Program-made: the position numbers and the translations under genes | NCBI GenBank assembly: GCA_035999765.1 | Contig: CP108521.1 | Span: 5,580,001-5,644,000, forward strand | From: Streptomyces sp. NBC_01231 | GTDB taxonomy: Bacteria > Actinomycetota > Actinomycetes > Streptomycetales > Streptomycetaceae | Length of the DNA stretch: 64,000 nucleotides | Reading direction: 5' to 3' | The notes under the pieces: generated by a model | Told to the model about the DNA's origin: nothing | The model's database searches: none | Seen by the model: the letters and a program-made list of their open reading frames with translations, nothing else | Shown here: one piece after another, positions 25,253-34,889 of the stretch | How positions within the stretch are numbered: the stretch's first letter is position 1 | How the letters are laid out: every line of letters begins with the position of its first letter

Positions 25253-26325
25253 TGGCAGGGACGGGATCCGGCCGATCCGGACGACCGACGCTCGCGGTCG
25301 TGGGAGCGACCGGAGCCGTCGGCTCGGTCATGCTCCAGATCCTTTCGCAGCATGCGGACATCTGGGGCGAGATCCGACTGATCGCCTCCCCGCGCTCGGC
25401 CGGCCGCAAGCTGGCCCTGCGCGGTGAGCAGGTCGAAGTGGTGGCGCTCACCGAGGACGCCTTCGACGGGGTCGACGTCGCCATGTTCGACGTCCCCGAC
25501 GAGGTCGCCGCCCGGTGGGCGCCGATCGCCGCCGCCAGGGGCGCGGTGGTGGTGGACAACTCGGGCGCCTTCCGGATGGACCCGGAGGTGCCCCTGGTCG
25601 TGCCCGAGGTCAATCCGCACGCGGTCCGCGTCAGGCCGCGGGGCATCATCGCGAACCCCAACTGCACGACCCTCTCCATGATCGTCGCCATGGGCGCGCT
25701 GCACGCCGAATTCGGGCTGCGCGAGATGGTCGTCTCCTCGTACCAGGCGGTGAGCGGGGCCGGCCGGGCAGGCGTGGAGACTCTGCGCCAGCAGTTGTCC
25801 CTGGTCGCCGGCACGGAGTTGGGGACCAGCCCCGGGGACGTGCGGCGGGCCGTCGGCGACAACACCGGGCCGTTCCCCGAGCCGGTCGCGCTGAACGTCG
25901 TACCGTGGGCCGGGTCGCTGCGCGAGGACGGCTGGTCCTCCGAGGAGATGAAGGTGCGCGACGAGTCGCGCAAGATCCTCGGACTGCCCAGGCTGCCGGT
26001 CGCGGTGACCTGCGTGCGGGTGCCGGTCGTCACCACGCACTCCCTGACCGTCCACGCCCGCTTCGAGGGCGAGGTCACCGTCGGCAAGGCGCGGGAGATC
26101 CTTGCCACGGCCCCCGGGGTGGTTCTCTTCGACGATCCGGCGGCGGGGGAGTTCCCCACGCCCGCCGACGTCGTGGGTACGGATCCGACCTGGGTGGGCC
26201 GGGTGCGCAGGGCGCTGGACGATCCGACCGCGCTCGAACTCTTCGTGTGCGGGGACAACCTGCGCAAGGGTGCGGCCCTCAACACCGCGCAGATCGCCGA
26301 GCTGGTCGCGACCGAGTTCGGCTGA
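25252..26325 (+). CDS. asd: aspartate-semialdehyde dehydrogenase
   Basis: 357 residues. NADP-binding [11 protein letters not shown] (about 19-29), catalytic cysteine in [10 protein letters not shown], histidine in [13 protein letters not shown], and [15 protein letters not shown]. Reduces aspartyl phosphate to the semialdehyde, the step after aspartokinase. The start codon overlaps the ask stop by one base. The divergent loop [19 protein letters not shown] is typical of the Streptomyces ask-linked paralogue. Confidence 0.94.
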   Translation: MAGTGSGRSGRPTLAVVGATGAVGSVMLQILSQHADIWGEIRLIASPRSAGRKLALRGEQVEVVALTEDAFDGVDVAMFDVPDEVAARWAPIAAARGAVVVDNSGAFRMDPEVPLVVPEVNPHAVRVRPRGIIANPNCTTLSMIVAMGALHAEFGLREMVVSSYQAVSGAGRAGVETLRQQLSLVAGTELGTSPGDVRRAVGDNTGPFPEPVALNVVPWAGSLREDGWSSEEMKVRDESRKILGLPRLPVAVTCVRVPVVTTHSLTVHARFEGEVTVGKAREILATAPGVVLFDDPAAGEFPTPADVVGTDPTWVGRVRRALDDPTALELFVCGDNLRKGAALNTAQIAELVATEFG

Positions 26326-26460
26326 GCTCGGTTCAGTTCGGCGACCGCTCGGCTCAGTTCGGCCGGGTTCGGTCCTGTTCGATCGAGTTCCTCATCGTTC
26401 AGGAGAGTCCGGCCGATTTGGATCTGTTCGAATCGGTTCGGTCCGGATTCGGGTGACGAA
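26326..26460. repeat. degenerate TTCGG repeats downstream of asd
   Basis: The 130 bp after asd are built from imperfect copies of GGTTCAGTTCGG/GCTCGGTTC. The 529-bp gap to the sigma gene otherwise holds a hairpin at 26632 and no gene I can support. Confidence 0.55.
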
Positions 26461-26631
26461 AGCGCCTTCCCGGACGCTTGGTGTTACGAGCGACACGTGC
26501 TGCTGCACGGCATTACTGCCGGAAAAGTCCTGGCTGAAACCGCATTCATTTGTAGGATCTGTGTATGACATGTGGTGCGGACGTTGGTCCGGACCACTTG
26601 AACCGAGCCCGCTCGGCGTTCGAAGATTTGG

Positions 26632-26667
26632 CTCCCCGCCCTCCGCAACCGCGCGGAGGGCGGGGAG
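26632..26667 (+). terminator. strong GC hairpin before the sigma-factor gene
   Basis: Perfect 15-bp stem (26632-26646 with 26653-26667), 6-base loop, followed by CGTCTTTG. Probably ends the ask-asd transcript or a leader RNA. A perfect palindrome TGGTCCGGACCA lies at 26585-26596. Confidence 0.65.
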
Positions 26668-26854
26668 CGTCTTTGCGGACGCCCTTCAGTGGGCGCGGGA
26701 GCGTTTTACGGGGCGTGGGGACGCCCCGGTCATTCAGGACACAGGGGAAGAGCGGGTAGGGCATGAGCGCGTTTGACGCACGGTCAGTTGTGCTGCCTGA
26801 CAGAAGACCGTCAGTCTCGTACAACCCTGATGGGGTGAAGCGTGTCCAACAGGC

Positions 26855-27538
26855 GTGGCAGAAGTACTCGACTTCATTGCGGTCCCGCGCGGCTCGGCTC
26901 TCCGGCCGCCCCGTGCGGCCCTACGACCCCGCATGGCCGGCACGTCCGGTGGCCTGCCGGTGATCGCGCCCATGCCCGCAGCGCGACCCACCCGCATACC
27001 CAACCAGCGCGACGGTGCCGAGTACGCCGAGGACACGGTGGCGGCCGGAACCACCGTCGACCACCTCACCGAGACCTACCGCGCGCACTACCGCTCACTG
27101 CTGGGCCTCGCGGCGCTCCTCCTCGACGACACCGCTTCCTGCGAGGACGTCGTCCAGGAGGCGTTCATCCGCGTCCACTCCGCACGCAAACGCGTCCGTG
27201 ACCCGGAGAAGACGCTCGCGTACCTGCGTCAGACGGTCGTCAATCTCTCCCGCTCCGCCCTGCGCCGCCGCATCCTCGGCCTGAAGCTGCTCTCCAAGCC
27301 GATGCCGGACATGGCGAGCGCCGAGGAGGGGGCCTACGACCTGCTGGAGCGCGACTCCCTGATCAAGGCGATGAAGGGCTTGCAGCGCCGCCAGCGCGAG
27401 GTCCTGGTCCTTCGCTACTTCGCGGACATGACCGAGGCGCAGGTCGCCGAGACGCTCGGGATATCGCTGGGCTCCGTCAAGGCGTACGGCTCGCGCGGCA
27501 TCGCGGCCCTGCGGGTCGCCATGGAGGCCCCGGCATGA
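26855..27538 (+). CDS. RNA polymerase sigma factor, SigE family
   Basis: 227 residues. Sigma region 2 about 75-140 (YRSLLGLAALLLDDTASCED, VVQEAFIRVHSARKRVRDPE) and region 4 about 170-220 (QRRQREVLVLRYFADMTEAQ, LGISLGSVKAYGSRGIAAL). Unusual 55-residue N-terminal extension (MAEVLDFIAVPRG). Start GTG 26855 lacks a strong SD; a start further in is possible. Stop overlaps the next gene (ATGA), whose product is its likely membrane partner. Confidence 0.88.
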   Translation: MAEVLDFIAVPRGSALRPPRAALRPRMAGTSGGLPVIAPMPAARPTRIPNQRDGAEYAEDTVAAGTTVDHLTETYRAHYRSLLGLAALLLDDTASCEDVVQEAFIRVHSARKRVRDPEKTLAYLRQTVVNLSRSALRRRILGLKLLSKPMPDMASAEEGAYDLLERDSLIKAMKGLQRRQREVLVLRYFADMTEAQVAETLGISLGSVKAYGSRGIAALRVAMEAPA

Positions 27539-28707
27539 GCCGCGACCACGACGGGCGGCGTCATCTGCACGTCACCCACGAGCACGAGCCCTACGAGTGG
27601 CACGAGCCAACAGACCGGCCGGGCAACCAAGAGCCGAAGCAATCGCACGCTGGGAACGGAACTGTGAACGACGGCCCCGACGACCAGAGCCCCACCGGGC
27701 TCGACTCGGAAGAGCTGGTACTGCGCAGGTTGCTGCACCAGGCGGTCCAGGAGGTCGAGCCGAGCGACGGCACGCTGGACCACCTGCGCAAGGCGGTGCC
27801 CGCCCGACGGGCCCGCAAGCGGCAGGCCGTCGTCGGCATGGCGGCCGCCGCGCTCTTCATCGGCACCGCCATCCCGGCCCTGTGGCACGTCTCCACCTCC
27901 AACGGCCTCAGCGCCGACCCCTCCATCGCCGGACACGGCTCGCAGGCTCAGGGCGGTGCCGGTGAGGGCAAGGGCCCGGAGGGCGGAGAGAGCACCTCCG
28001 GCGGGTCCGCGGGCAGGACCGAGGACAAGGGCAAGCCCGCGGAGAAGGAAAGCGGCAAGAGCAAGGCCCCCGGCAGCGCCTCCGGATCGAGCACCGGCTC
28101 CGGCACCCCGCCCACCAGCGCGGCGGGCGCCTCGGTGTGCACGTCCACCGAGATCGGCTCGCCCACCCAGACCGTCAACGCCCCCGACTCCGTCGGCGCG
28201 GTCTACGGCACCTTCCGCTTCACCAACGTCTCCGGCACCGGCTGTACGGTCAGCGGGCCGGGCACGGTGGCTCCGACCCCGCAGGGGGCCGCGGACGCCA
28301 CCAAGATCAGCACGGTCCGGCATGTCGCCGGGGACGCGGCGGCCGCCCTGCCCGACCCGTCCCTGGAGGCCGCCTCACTGCTGCTCCAGCCGGGTTCCTC
28401 GTACGAGGTGCAGTTCGCCTGGGTGCCCTCGGAGACCTGCCCCACGACCGGCGGCGACACCACCGGCGGCGAGACGGGCAACCCGACACCCGACCCGTCG
28501 CCCACGGACGGCACCACCACGGACGGCGGCACCACCACGACCGGTGACCCCGGCACCTCGGCCCAGCTGGTCTCGGAGGACGCCACGGTCGACGGCAGCG
28601 TGGTCGTCACCAACACGGCGGAGGGCGGCGCACCGTCGGTCTCGGCGGTCGTGTCCAACGCGTGCGCGGGCACGGTGTACTGGACGGGCGTACTGGCCGG
28701 GGCCTGA
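27535..28707 (+). CDS. membrane protein coupled to the sigma factor (anti-sigma candidate)
   Basis: 390 residues. Cytoplasmic N-terminus (about 1-100) with the helical stretch DSEELVLRRLLHQAVQEVEP, one transmembrane helix (about 101-122, AVVGMAAAALFIGTAIPALW), a low-complexity linker and an extracellular domain with two cysteine pairs. Topology and 4-bp overlap fit an anti-sigma/sensor, but no classical zinc anti-sigma motif is visible. Convergent with SURF1. Confidence 0.75.
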   Translation: MSRDHDGRRHLHVTHEHEPYEWHEPTDRPGNQEPKQSHAGNGTVNDGPDDQSPTGLDSEELVLRRLLHQAVQEVEPSDGTLDHLRKAVPARRARKRQAVVGMAAAALFIGTAIPALWHVSTSNGLSADPSIAGHGSQAQGGAGEGKGPEGGESTSGGSAGRTEDKGKPAEKESGKSKAPGSASGSSTGSGTPPTSAAGASVCTSTEIGSPTQTVNAPDSVGAVYGTFRFTNVSGTGCTVSGPGTVAPTPQGAADATKISTVRHVAGDAAAALPDPSLEAASLLLQPGSSYEVQFAWVPSETCPTTGGDTTGGETGNPTPDPSPTDGTTTDGGTTTTGDPGTSAQLVSEDATVDGSVVVTNTAEGGAPSVSAVVSNACAGTVYWTGVLAGA

Positions 28708-28742
28708 TCCGGGGCCCAGTGCAGTGGAGACCCCCTGCGCCG

Positions 28743-28773
28743 GCGCCGGCCCTGGCCGGTCAGGGCCTGGCGC
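28743..28773. terminator. bidirectional hairpin between convergent genes
   Basis: GCGCC and GGCCCTG pair with CAGGGCC and GGCGC around a GCCGGT loop, between the stops at 28707 and 28834. Confidence 0.65.
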
Positions 28774-28833
28774 CTCGTCGGGGGCTTGCGACCCCTCGGG
28801 CATCGACGTCGCTCGCGGCCATCAGGCCCCTCG

Positions 28834-29625
28834 TCAGACGGCCACCCGCTCCTGGTCCCCGTCCGGCTCCGGCACCAGGCCCAGCTCCGCGTCCCGCAGG
28901 AACTCCACCTCGCGCCGCAGCAGCCGGAACCACATGAACACCACGAACCCGGCGAAGACGAACCACTCCCCGGTGTACCCCAGGTTCTGGAACGCCTTCA
29001 GGTCCAGCCCCGAATCCGCGGGCGCCGCAGCCGGCACGGCCGTCATCCCGGAGTCCGCCCGGGCCAGCGTGACCCAGGCGTCGTAGACGTCGTACGGCAC
29101 CAGGTTCACCAACGACGCCGCGCTGATCGCCGCGGTCTGCCCCGCCGGGAGACCTCCCTGTGCGCTGACCCCGTTGTCCCCGGGCGTCTCGGACGCCTGG
29201 AGGGCCCCGGTGACGGTGACCTCACCGCGCGGCGCGGCCGGCACCTTCGCCTGGTCGGGGGAGCCCGGCAGCCATCCCCGGACGACGGGCAGGGCCTTGC
29301 CGCCGTCGACGCGCAGCAACGTCAGGACGTAGTAGCCGTCGCGGTCGTCCAGCTCACGGTCCGGGATGAGCAGCTGCTTGCCGTAGTGCCCGGTCGCGGT
29401 GACCTGTCGGCCGGAGGTCGCCTTGTCCACCGGCAGCATCTCGGACAGTGGACGGGCAGCCTCACGCCCACTGGTCGCGGCCTGTGTCTCGGCGCTGCGC
29501 CCTTCCTGCATCCGGTCCTCGAAGCGGCTCAGCTGCCACGACCCCATGAAGACGCAGAAGGGGATGGCGAGCAGCACGAAGACGTTGATCCCCCACCAAC
29601 GGGGCGTCAGCAGAAACCGGTACAC
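28834..29625 (-). CDS. SURF1 family protein
   Basis: 263 residues. Two transmembrane helices, one at the N-terminus (WWGINVFVLLAIPFCVFMGS) and one near the C-terminus (WFVFAGFVVFMWFRLL), with the SURF1 exoplasmic domain between (GSWQLSRFEDRMQ, VVRGWLPG). Assists haem insertion or assembly of cytochrome oxidase. GTG 29625 gives the conserved VYRFLLTPRWW start. Confidence 0.9.
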   Translation of the reverse strand: MYRFLLTPRWWGINVFVLLAIPFCVFMGSWQLSRFEDRMQEGRSAETQAATSGREAARPLSEMLPVDKATSGRQVTATGHYGKQLLIPDRELDDRDGYYVLTLLRVDGGKALPVVRGWLPGSPDQAKVPAAPRGEVTVTGALQASETPGDNGVSAQGGLPAGQTAAISAASLVNLVPYDVYDAWVTLARADSGMTAVPAAAPADSGLDLKAFQNLGYTGEWFVFAGFVVFMWFRLLRREVEFLRDAELGLVPEPDGDQERVAV

Positions 29626-29788
29626 GCCTTCCAAGGTACGGGGCTCCCCGGCCGGCCAGGGTCGCGGGGTCGCTGCCGGGCCCGCCGCCGACCGGGAAAG
29701 TGAGGGCTTCGGAAGAGCCCGGTCCAAGTTATCCACAGGCTGGGGGTCTGGTCGGCGCATTGTCGGTCGGGGCGGGCAGTATGGGGTC

Positions 29789-31615
29789 ATGACTGAGAGC
29801 AACGGGTCCGCCTCGCCCGAGCGGAACGAGGACATGCCGGATATGCCGGACTGGGAGAAGCGCTTCCGGGCGCCTCGGGTGTCGCTGCCCGACTGGGCGG
29901 AGGACGCGCCGGACCGCTCCCTGTTCGTGTCGAACGCGACGGGGACCTACGAGTTGTACGCCTGGGACCGATCGACGGGTGAGCAGCGCCAGGTGACCGA
30001 CCGGCCGAACGGCACGACGGACGGCGTGCTCTCCCCGGACGGCCGGTGGGTGTGGTGGTTCGACGACAAGGACGGCGACGAGTTCGGGGTCTGGCGCCGC
30101 CAGCCCTTCGAAGGCGGGGCGGACGACCTCGCCACGCCGGGCCTGGAGGCGTCGTACCCGGCGGGGCTGGCCCTCGCCCGGGACGGCCGTACCGCGGTAG
30201 TGGGCCGCTCCACCGACGAGGACGGCACGACGATCCATGTCTCCCGCCTCGGCGAGGAGCCGGTGCAGATCTACCGCCACCGCGAGTCGGCGGGCGTCGG
30301 CGACCTCTCGCACGACGGCTCGCTGATCGCCGTCGAACACACCGAGCACGGCGACGCGATGCACTCGGCGCTGCGCGTCCTGCGCCCCGACGGCACACCG
30401 GTCGCCGACCTCGACGACACCAAGGGCGGCACGGAGGAACTCGGCCTGGATGTCCTCGGCTTCGCTCCGGTGGACGGCGACACCAGGCTGTTGATCGGCC
30501 ACCAGCGCCGGGGTCGCTGGGAGCCGCTGGTGTGGGACGTGGCGACCGGCGAGGAGACCGACCTCGCCCTGGACCTGCCCGGTGACGTCGGCGCCGAGTG
30601 GTACCCGGACGGCTCCGGCCTGCTGGTCGCGCACAGCTTCGAGGCCCGCAGCGAGCTCTTCCGCTACGACCTGGCGACCCGGGAGCGGATCAAGGTCCCG
30701 ACCCCGCCGGGCACCGTCTCCGGGGCGACGGCCCGCCCGGACGGCAGCGTGGAGTACCTCTGGTCCTCGGCCGCCGAACCGCCGACGGTCCGCTCGACGA
30801 CGGGTCGGTCCGTCCTGGACCCGCCCGGCATGAAATCCCCGGGATCCGTCGCCGTGGAGGACGTGTGGGTGGAGGGCCCCGGCGGCCGCATCCACGCCCT
30901 GGTCCAGAAACCGGCGGGCACCACCGGCCCGCTGCCCACGGTCTTCGACATCCACGGCGGCCCCACCTGGCACGACAGCGACGCCTTCGCGGCCGCCCCG
31001 GCGGCCTGGGTCGACCACGGGTACGCGGTGGTCCGCGTCAACTACCGCGGCTCCACGGGCTACGGCCGCGCCTGGACCGACGCTCTCAAGCAACGGGTCG
31101 GCCTGATCGAGCTGGAGGACATCGCGGCGGTCCGGGAATGGGCGATCACCTCCGGCCTGGCCGACCCCGACCGCCTCGTCCTCACCGGCGGCTCCTGGGG
31201 CGGCTACCTCACCCTCCTCGGCCTCGGCGTCCAGCCCGACGCGTGGACGCTGGGCATCGCGGCGGTCCCGGTCGCCGACTACGTCGCGGCGTACCACGAC
31301 GAGATGGAAGCCCTGAAGGCCATGGACCGCACCCTGCTGGGCGGCACCCCGGAGGAGGTCCCGGAGCGCTTCGAGGCGTCCTCACCCCTGACCTACGTCG
31401 ACCAGGTCAAGGCCCCCGTCTACATCTCGGCCGGTGTCAACGACCCCCGCTGCCCCATCCGCCAGATCGACAACTACGTCAAGCGCCTGGAGGCCAGAGA
31501 CGCGGTACACGAGGTGTACCGCTACGACGCGGGACACGGTTCCCTGGTGGTGGACGAGCGCATCAAGCAGGTGAGACTGGAACTGGACTTCGCGGCACGG
31601 CACTTGGCGGGCTAG
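29789..31615 (+). CDS. S9 family peptidase (prolyl oligopeptidase type)
   Basis: 608 residues. N-terminal beta-propeller (about 40-345) and C-terminal alpha/beta-hydrolase. Serine in GGSWGGYLTLL, aspartate in GVNDPRCP, histidine in DAGHGSLV; IHGGPTWH is the oxyanion loop. Likely a cytosolic dipeptidyl or acylaminoacyl peptidase. No signal peptide. ATG 29789 chosen because upstream in-frame codons overlap the SURF1 start. Confidence 0.92.
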   Translation: MTESNGSASPERNEDMPDMPDWEKRFRAPRVSLPDWAEDAPDRSLFVSNATGTYELYAWDRSTGEQRQVTDRPNGTTDGVLSPDGRWVWWFDDKDGDEFGVWRRQPFEGGADDLATPGLEASYPAGLALARDGRTAVVGRSTDEDGTTIHVSRLGEEPVQIYRHRESAGVGDLSHDGSLIAVEHTEHGDAMHSALRVLRPDGTPVADLDDTKGGTEELGLDVLGFAPVDGDTRLLIGHQRRGRWEPLVWDVATGEETDLALDLPGDVGAEWYPDGSGLLVAHSFEARSELFRYDLATRERIKVPTPPGTVSGATARPDGSVEYLWSSAAEPPTVRSTTGRSVLDPPGMKSPGSVAVEDVWVEGPGGRIHALVQKPAGTTGPLPTVFDIHGGPTWHDSDAFAAAPAAWVDHGYAVVRVNYRGSTGYGRAWTDALKQRVGLIELEDIAAVREWAITSGLADPDRLVLTGGSWGGYLTLLGLGVQPDAWTLGIAAVPVADYVAAYHDEMEALKAMDRTLLGGTPEEVPERFEASSPLTYVDQVKAPVYISAGVNDPRCPIRQIDNYVKRLEARDAVHEVYRYDAGHGSLVVDERIKQVRLELDFAARHLAG

Positions 31616-31743
31616 GCCCTGTCGGAGAGACGGCCCCGCAATGGTGCGGCAGGGCGAGCGGCCGAGCGGGCGGCCACGGCCTGCTCGGTCTGCTTCTCGT
31701 CTCGGCCGGCCAAGGACGTCGGGCGGGGGTGGGTGCGGCGCTC

Positions 31744-33771
31744 CTACGTGCCCGCCCGCTCCCGGCTCCGCCGCCCCAGCAACTCCGCCAGCCCCCGACG
31801 GGTAGCGGCGAGGACAACCCGGTCCGAGCCCCGCAGGACATACGTGTCCGGCAGATCCCACACCAGCCCCGAGCCCCCCGAGGGCCGTACGTCGTCATAC
31901 GCCTCCTCCGCGGCCGGCTCCTCCCGTCGGCCGTCTGAGACACCCGTGTCCAACGCCAACACCCGCCAGGACCCGGCCCGGAACGCCTCCCCGACCGTCT
32001 TCCCCTCCAACTGCGGATGCCCGCCCACCTCCACCGCCGCGAACAACAGCACCCGCCGCTCGACCGGGATCGCCCCGAGGATCTGCCGCCCCATCATCGC
32101 CCCGGCGAACGCGGGCGCCGCCAGGTGCGACACACTCCGGCTTCGCGTGGACGCCGCCGGGTGCGCGGCCCGCAGGGTGCGGTACACGGCGGTCGCGAAG
32201 TCGTCGTCGTACAGCCGAAGGACGACCCGCAGATCGGGCCGTACGGATCGGGCGTAGAGCACGGCCTCCAGGTTCGTGGTGTCCGCGCTGGTCACCGCGA
32301 GCAGGGTCTGCGCGCGGTGGACCTTGGCGGATTCCAGGACGCCCTCCTGGGTGACGTCCCCGAGGATCACCGGCACCCGTAGGCGTCGTGCCGTCGCGAG
32401 CCCGCGTGCCTCGGGATCGGACTCGACGCACACCACGGGGATGTTCAGCTCACGCAGCCGCATCAGCACCCGCGTGCCGACCTTGCCGAGTCCGAGCAGC
32501 ACGACATGCCCGCTGAGCCCACGCGGCGGCTTGCGCAACGCGGACGCGGTCCGGAAGGTGCCCAGCGCTTCGAGCACCGCGGCCAGCAGCACCGGCAGGA
32601 GCAGCAACCCGACCAGACCGGAGAGGAGTTGAAGGATCTGCCGTCCGGTCGCCGCCCCGATGGCGGGGTCGTCGATGGCGAAGAGATCGAGCAAGGTCAG
32701 ATAGAACGCGGCCAGTGGATGCATGTGGGGCGTGACCAGCCACAACGCCACCGCAAGCGCGATCACGCACCCCACCGACCCCGCCAGCGACCACCGCAGC
32801 CGACGCGAGAACAGCGAGGAGAACGGCGGCACGATCCCGCGCCCCGCCGGCAGCGCCGGCCCGGAGTACGAGACCTGTTCCAGAACGACGGTCCCGCGCC
32901 CGGTCGCGGCCCGTACCGTCTCCGCGTCCGGCAGCAGTTGGGGCACCTGATCGTCGCCGCTGTCGGAACCGTCCGCGCCCGCCGGGTCGTTGCCGGCCGC
33001 GGACAGCAGCGCGAGGGTGGCCAGCCCCGGGTCGGCCACCCGGCCGGGTCCCGGCGGCGGCCGTTCCACCGCACGCAGCAGCAGCCCGTCGGTCTGGACG
33101 ACCTTGCTGGTGCCGACGATCGCGGAGGCCGCCAGCGCGGGTGCGGCCGTGTCGGCGTCGGACATGACGGTCGTGGAGGCGTCGAACACCGCGGCCGGTC
33201 CGGTCGTACCGCCCGTCGCCAACGCCGCCGCCTGGTCGAGGAGTTCCTCGATGTGCTGGCCGAGTCGGCGGTTGTACAGCCGCAGCACCAGCCGCAGGCG
33301 GGGGTTGAGGCGGCGGGCGGTGAGGGCGGCGCGGATGTTGGTCTCGTCGTCGTCGTACACGAGCGCGAGGGCCGCCGCCCGGTCCACGCCCGCCTCGGCG
33401 AGGACGGCCTCGGCCGGCTCGGCGGCCTCCACCACCCGGGCTTCGGGGGCGGGCGGGTCGGAGGCGCCGTTGGCACCGCCCCGGTTGACGGCCGCGTTCA
33501 CCACCCGGTCGAGCAGCGCCGACGCCGTGCGGGCCCGTCCGACGACCGGGGGCCGTACGCTGCGTTCGGAGGGTGGAACGACGAGCGTGACCCGCTCGCC
33601 GTACACCTCGCGCAGTTCGGCGGCCAGTCGGTGCGCGAGCCCGTCGTCGCCGCACACCACCATGTGCGCGCCGGCGTCACCGGGCGGACTCTGATTCGGA
33701 ACGGTTGCCACAAGGGGCAAGACTGCCTCAACGGGACGAGTGGTTCCAGCACGGGTCGGCACGTGGTGCAC
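31744..33771 (-). CDS. TrkA-N/RCK potassium-channel-like protein
   Basis: 675 residues. Two NAD-binding modules: N-terminal (MVVCGDDGLAHRLAAELREV, about 37-) and C-terminal after the membrane part (VVLLGLGKVGTRVLMRLREL, about 420-), each with RLYNRR/RLYDDD segments. Two or three transmembrane helices lie between (about 330-400). Resembles ion channels gated by RCK domains, but I see no TVGYG selectivity filter. Start uncertain: 33771 is the longest, GTG 33711 the main alternative. Convergent with the peptidase. Confidence 0.8.
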   Translation of the reverse strand: MHHVPTRAGTTRPVEAVLPLVATVPNQSPPGDAGAHMVVCGDDGLAHRLAAELREVYGERVTLVVPPSERSVRPPVVGRARTASALLDRVVNAAVNRGGANGASDPPAPEARVVEAAEPAEAVLAEAGVDRAAALALVYDDDETNIRAALTARRLNPRLRLVLRLYNRRLGQHIEELLDQAAALATGGTTGPAAVFDASTTVMSDADTAAPALAASAIVGTSKVVQTDGLLLRAVERPPPGPGRVADPGLATLALLSAAGNDPAGADGSDSGDDQVPQLLPDAETVRAATGRGTVVLEQVSYSGPALPAGRGIVPPFSSLFSRRLRWSLAGSVGCVIALAVALWLVTPHMHPLAAFYLTLLDLFAIDDPAIGAATGRQILQLLSGLVGLLLLPVLLAAVLEALGTFRTASALRKPPRGLSGHVVLLGLGKVGTRVLMRLRELNIPVVCVESDPEARGLATARRLRVPVILGDVTQEGVLESAKVHRAQTLLAVTSADTTNLEAVLYARSVRPDLRVVLRLYDDDFATAVYRTLRAAHPAASTRSRSVSHLAAPAFAGAMMGRQILGAIPVERRVLLFAAVEVGGHPQLEGKTVGEAFRAGSWRVLALDTGVSDGRREEPAAEEAYDDVRPSGGSGLVWDLPDTYVLRGSDRVVLAATRRGLAELLGRRSRERAGT

Positions 33772-33869
33772 GCACGCGGTGCCCGCACACAGTGAACGAC
33801 CGCTCCTCGTCAGCCGTACTGAAGGGGAGGTAACCAGCGCCCTTCCGCACCACCGGAGGTACCTCGGCC

Positions 33870-34889
33870 GTGGCCGTCACCAAAGCAGCCCCGCGGGACA
33901 GCGGGGCGGACATCGGTCGGGCGCCGGACACCGAGGGCCCGCGCCGTCTCAACTCGCCGCTCGCGCTCACCCTGTTGCTCATCCTCCTGGTGCTGGCGCA
34001 GGGCCCGATCCGGCGGGCGCTGTCCGACCCGGTGATGCAGAGCTGGATGACCGTGTTCGTCGCGGTGATCGTGCAGGCGCTGCCCTTCCTGGTGCTGGGG
34101 GTGCTGCTGTCGGCGGCCATCGCGGTGTTCGTCCCGCCGTCCTTCTTCGCCCGCGCGCTGCCGAAACGGCCCGCGCTGGCGGTCCCGGTGGCGGGCATGG
34201 CCGGCGCGGTGCTGCCCGGCTGCGAGTGCGCGTCCGTACCGGTGGCCGGGGCGCTGGTACGCCGGGGCGTCACCCCGGCCGCCGCGCTCGCGTTCCTGCT
34301 GTCCGCCCCGGCGATCAACCCGATCGTGCTGACGGCGACCGCCGTCGCCTTCCCGAACGACCCCGAGATGGTCCTCGCCCGTTTCGTCGCGAGCCTGCTG
34401 GTGGCCTGCGCGATGGGCTGGCTGTGGCAGCGCGTCGGCCGCGCCGACTGGCTGCGCCCGCCGGCCCGCGCGGCCTACGACGGCCAGAGCAAGGGGGCCG
34501 CGTTCTGGGGCTCGGTCCGCCATGACGTGATGCACGCCGGGGGATTCCTGGTGGTCGGCGCGATGGCCGCGGCCACCCTGAAGGCGGTCGTCCCGGAGGA
34601 GTGGCTGCGCATGGCGGCCGGCAACCCGGTGGTCTCCGTGCTCGCCCTCGCGGTGCTGGCCGTGCTGCTGTCGATCTGCTCGGAGGCGGACGCGTTCGTG
34701 GCCGCCTCGCTGTCGCAGTTCTCGCTCACCGCGCGGCTGGCGTTCCTGGTCGTCGGCCCGATGGTCGACCTGAAGCTGTTCGCGATGCAGGCGGGCACCT
34801 TCGGCCGCGGCTTCGCCCTGCGGTTCGCGCCCACCACCTTCGTCCTGGGGGTCACCGTGGCGGTCCTGACCGGGACGGTTCTCCTGTGA
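33870..34889 (+). CDS. UPF0718/YraQ-type permease
   Basis: 339 residues, about eight transmembrane helices. Conserved PGCECASVPVAGALVRRG and SICSEADAFVAAS with paired cysteines, typical of DUF318/YraQ permeases. Substrate unknown. GTG 33870 has CGGAGG upstream. Coupled to the TIGR03943 gene by a GTGA overlap, a widespread pair. Confidence 0.87.
   Translation: MAVTKAAPRDSGADIGRAPDTEGPRRLNSPLALTLLLILLVLAQGPIRRALSDPVMQSWMTVFVAVIVQALPFLVLGVLLSAAIAVFVPPSFFARALPKRPALAVPVAGMAGAVLPGCECASVPVAGALVRRGVTPAAALAFLLSAPAINPIVLTATAVAFPNDPEMVLARFVASLLVACAMGWLWQRVGRADWLRPPARAAYDGQSKGAAFWGSVRHDVMHAGGFLVVGAMAAATLKAVVPEEWLRMAAGNPVVSVLALAVLAVLLSICSEADAFVAASLSQFSLTARLAFLVVGPMVDLKLFAMQAGTFGRGFALRFAPTTFVLGVTVAVLTGTVLL

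Noticed and set aside
29729..31297. 522-codon minus-strand frame opposite the S9 peptidase
   Set aside because: No domain and low-complexity translation; the plus-strand gene has full catalytic motifs.
33772..33869. Zur-type operator before the permease pair
   Set aside because: No TGAAAATGATTTTCA-like sequence could be found, so zinc control is left as speculation.
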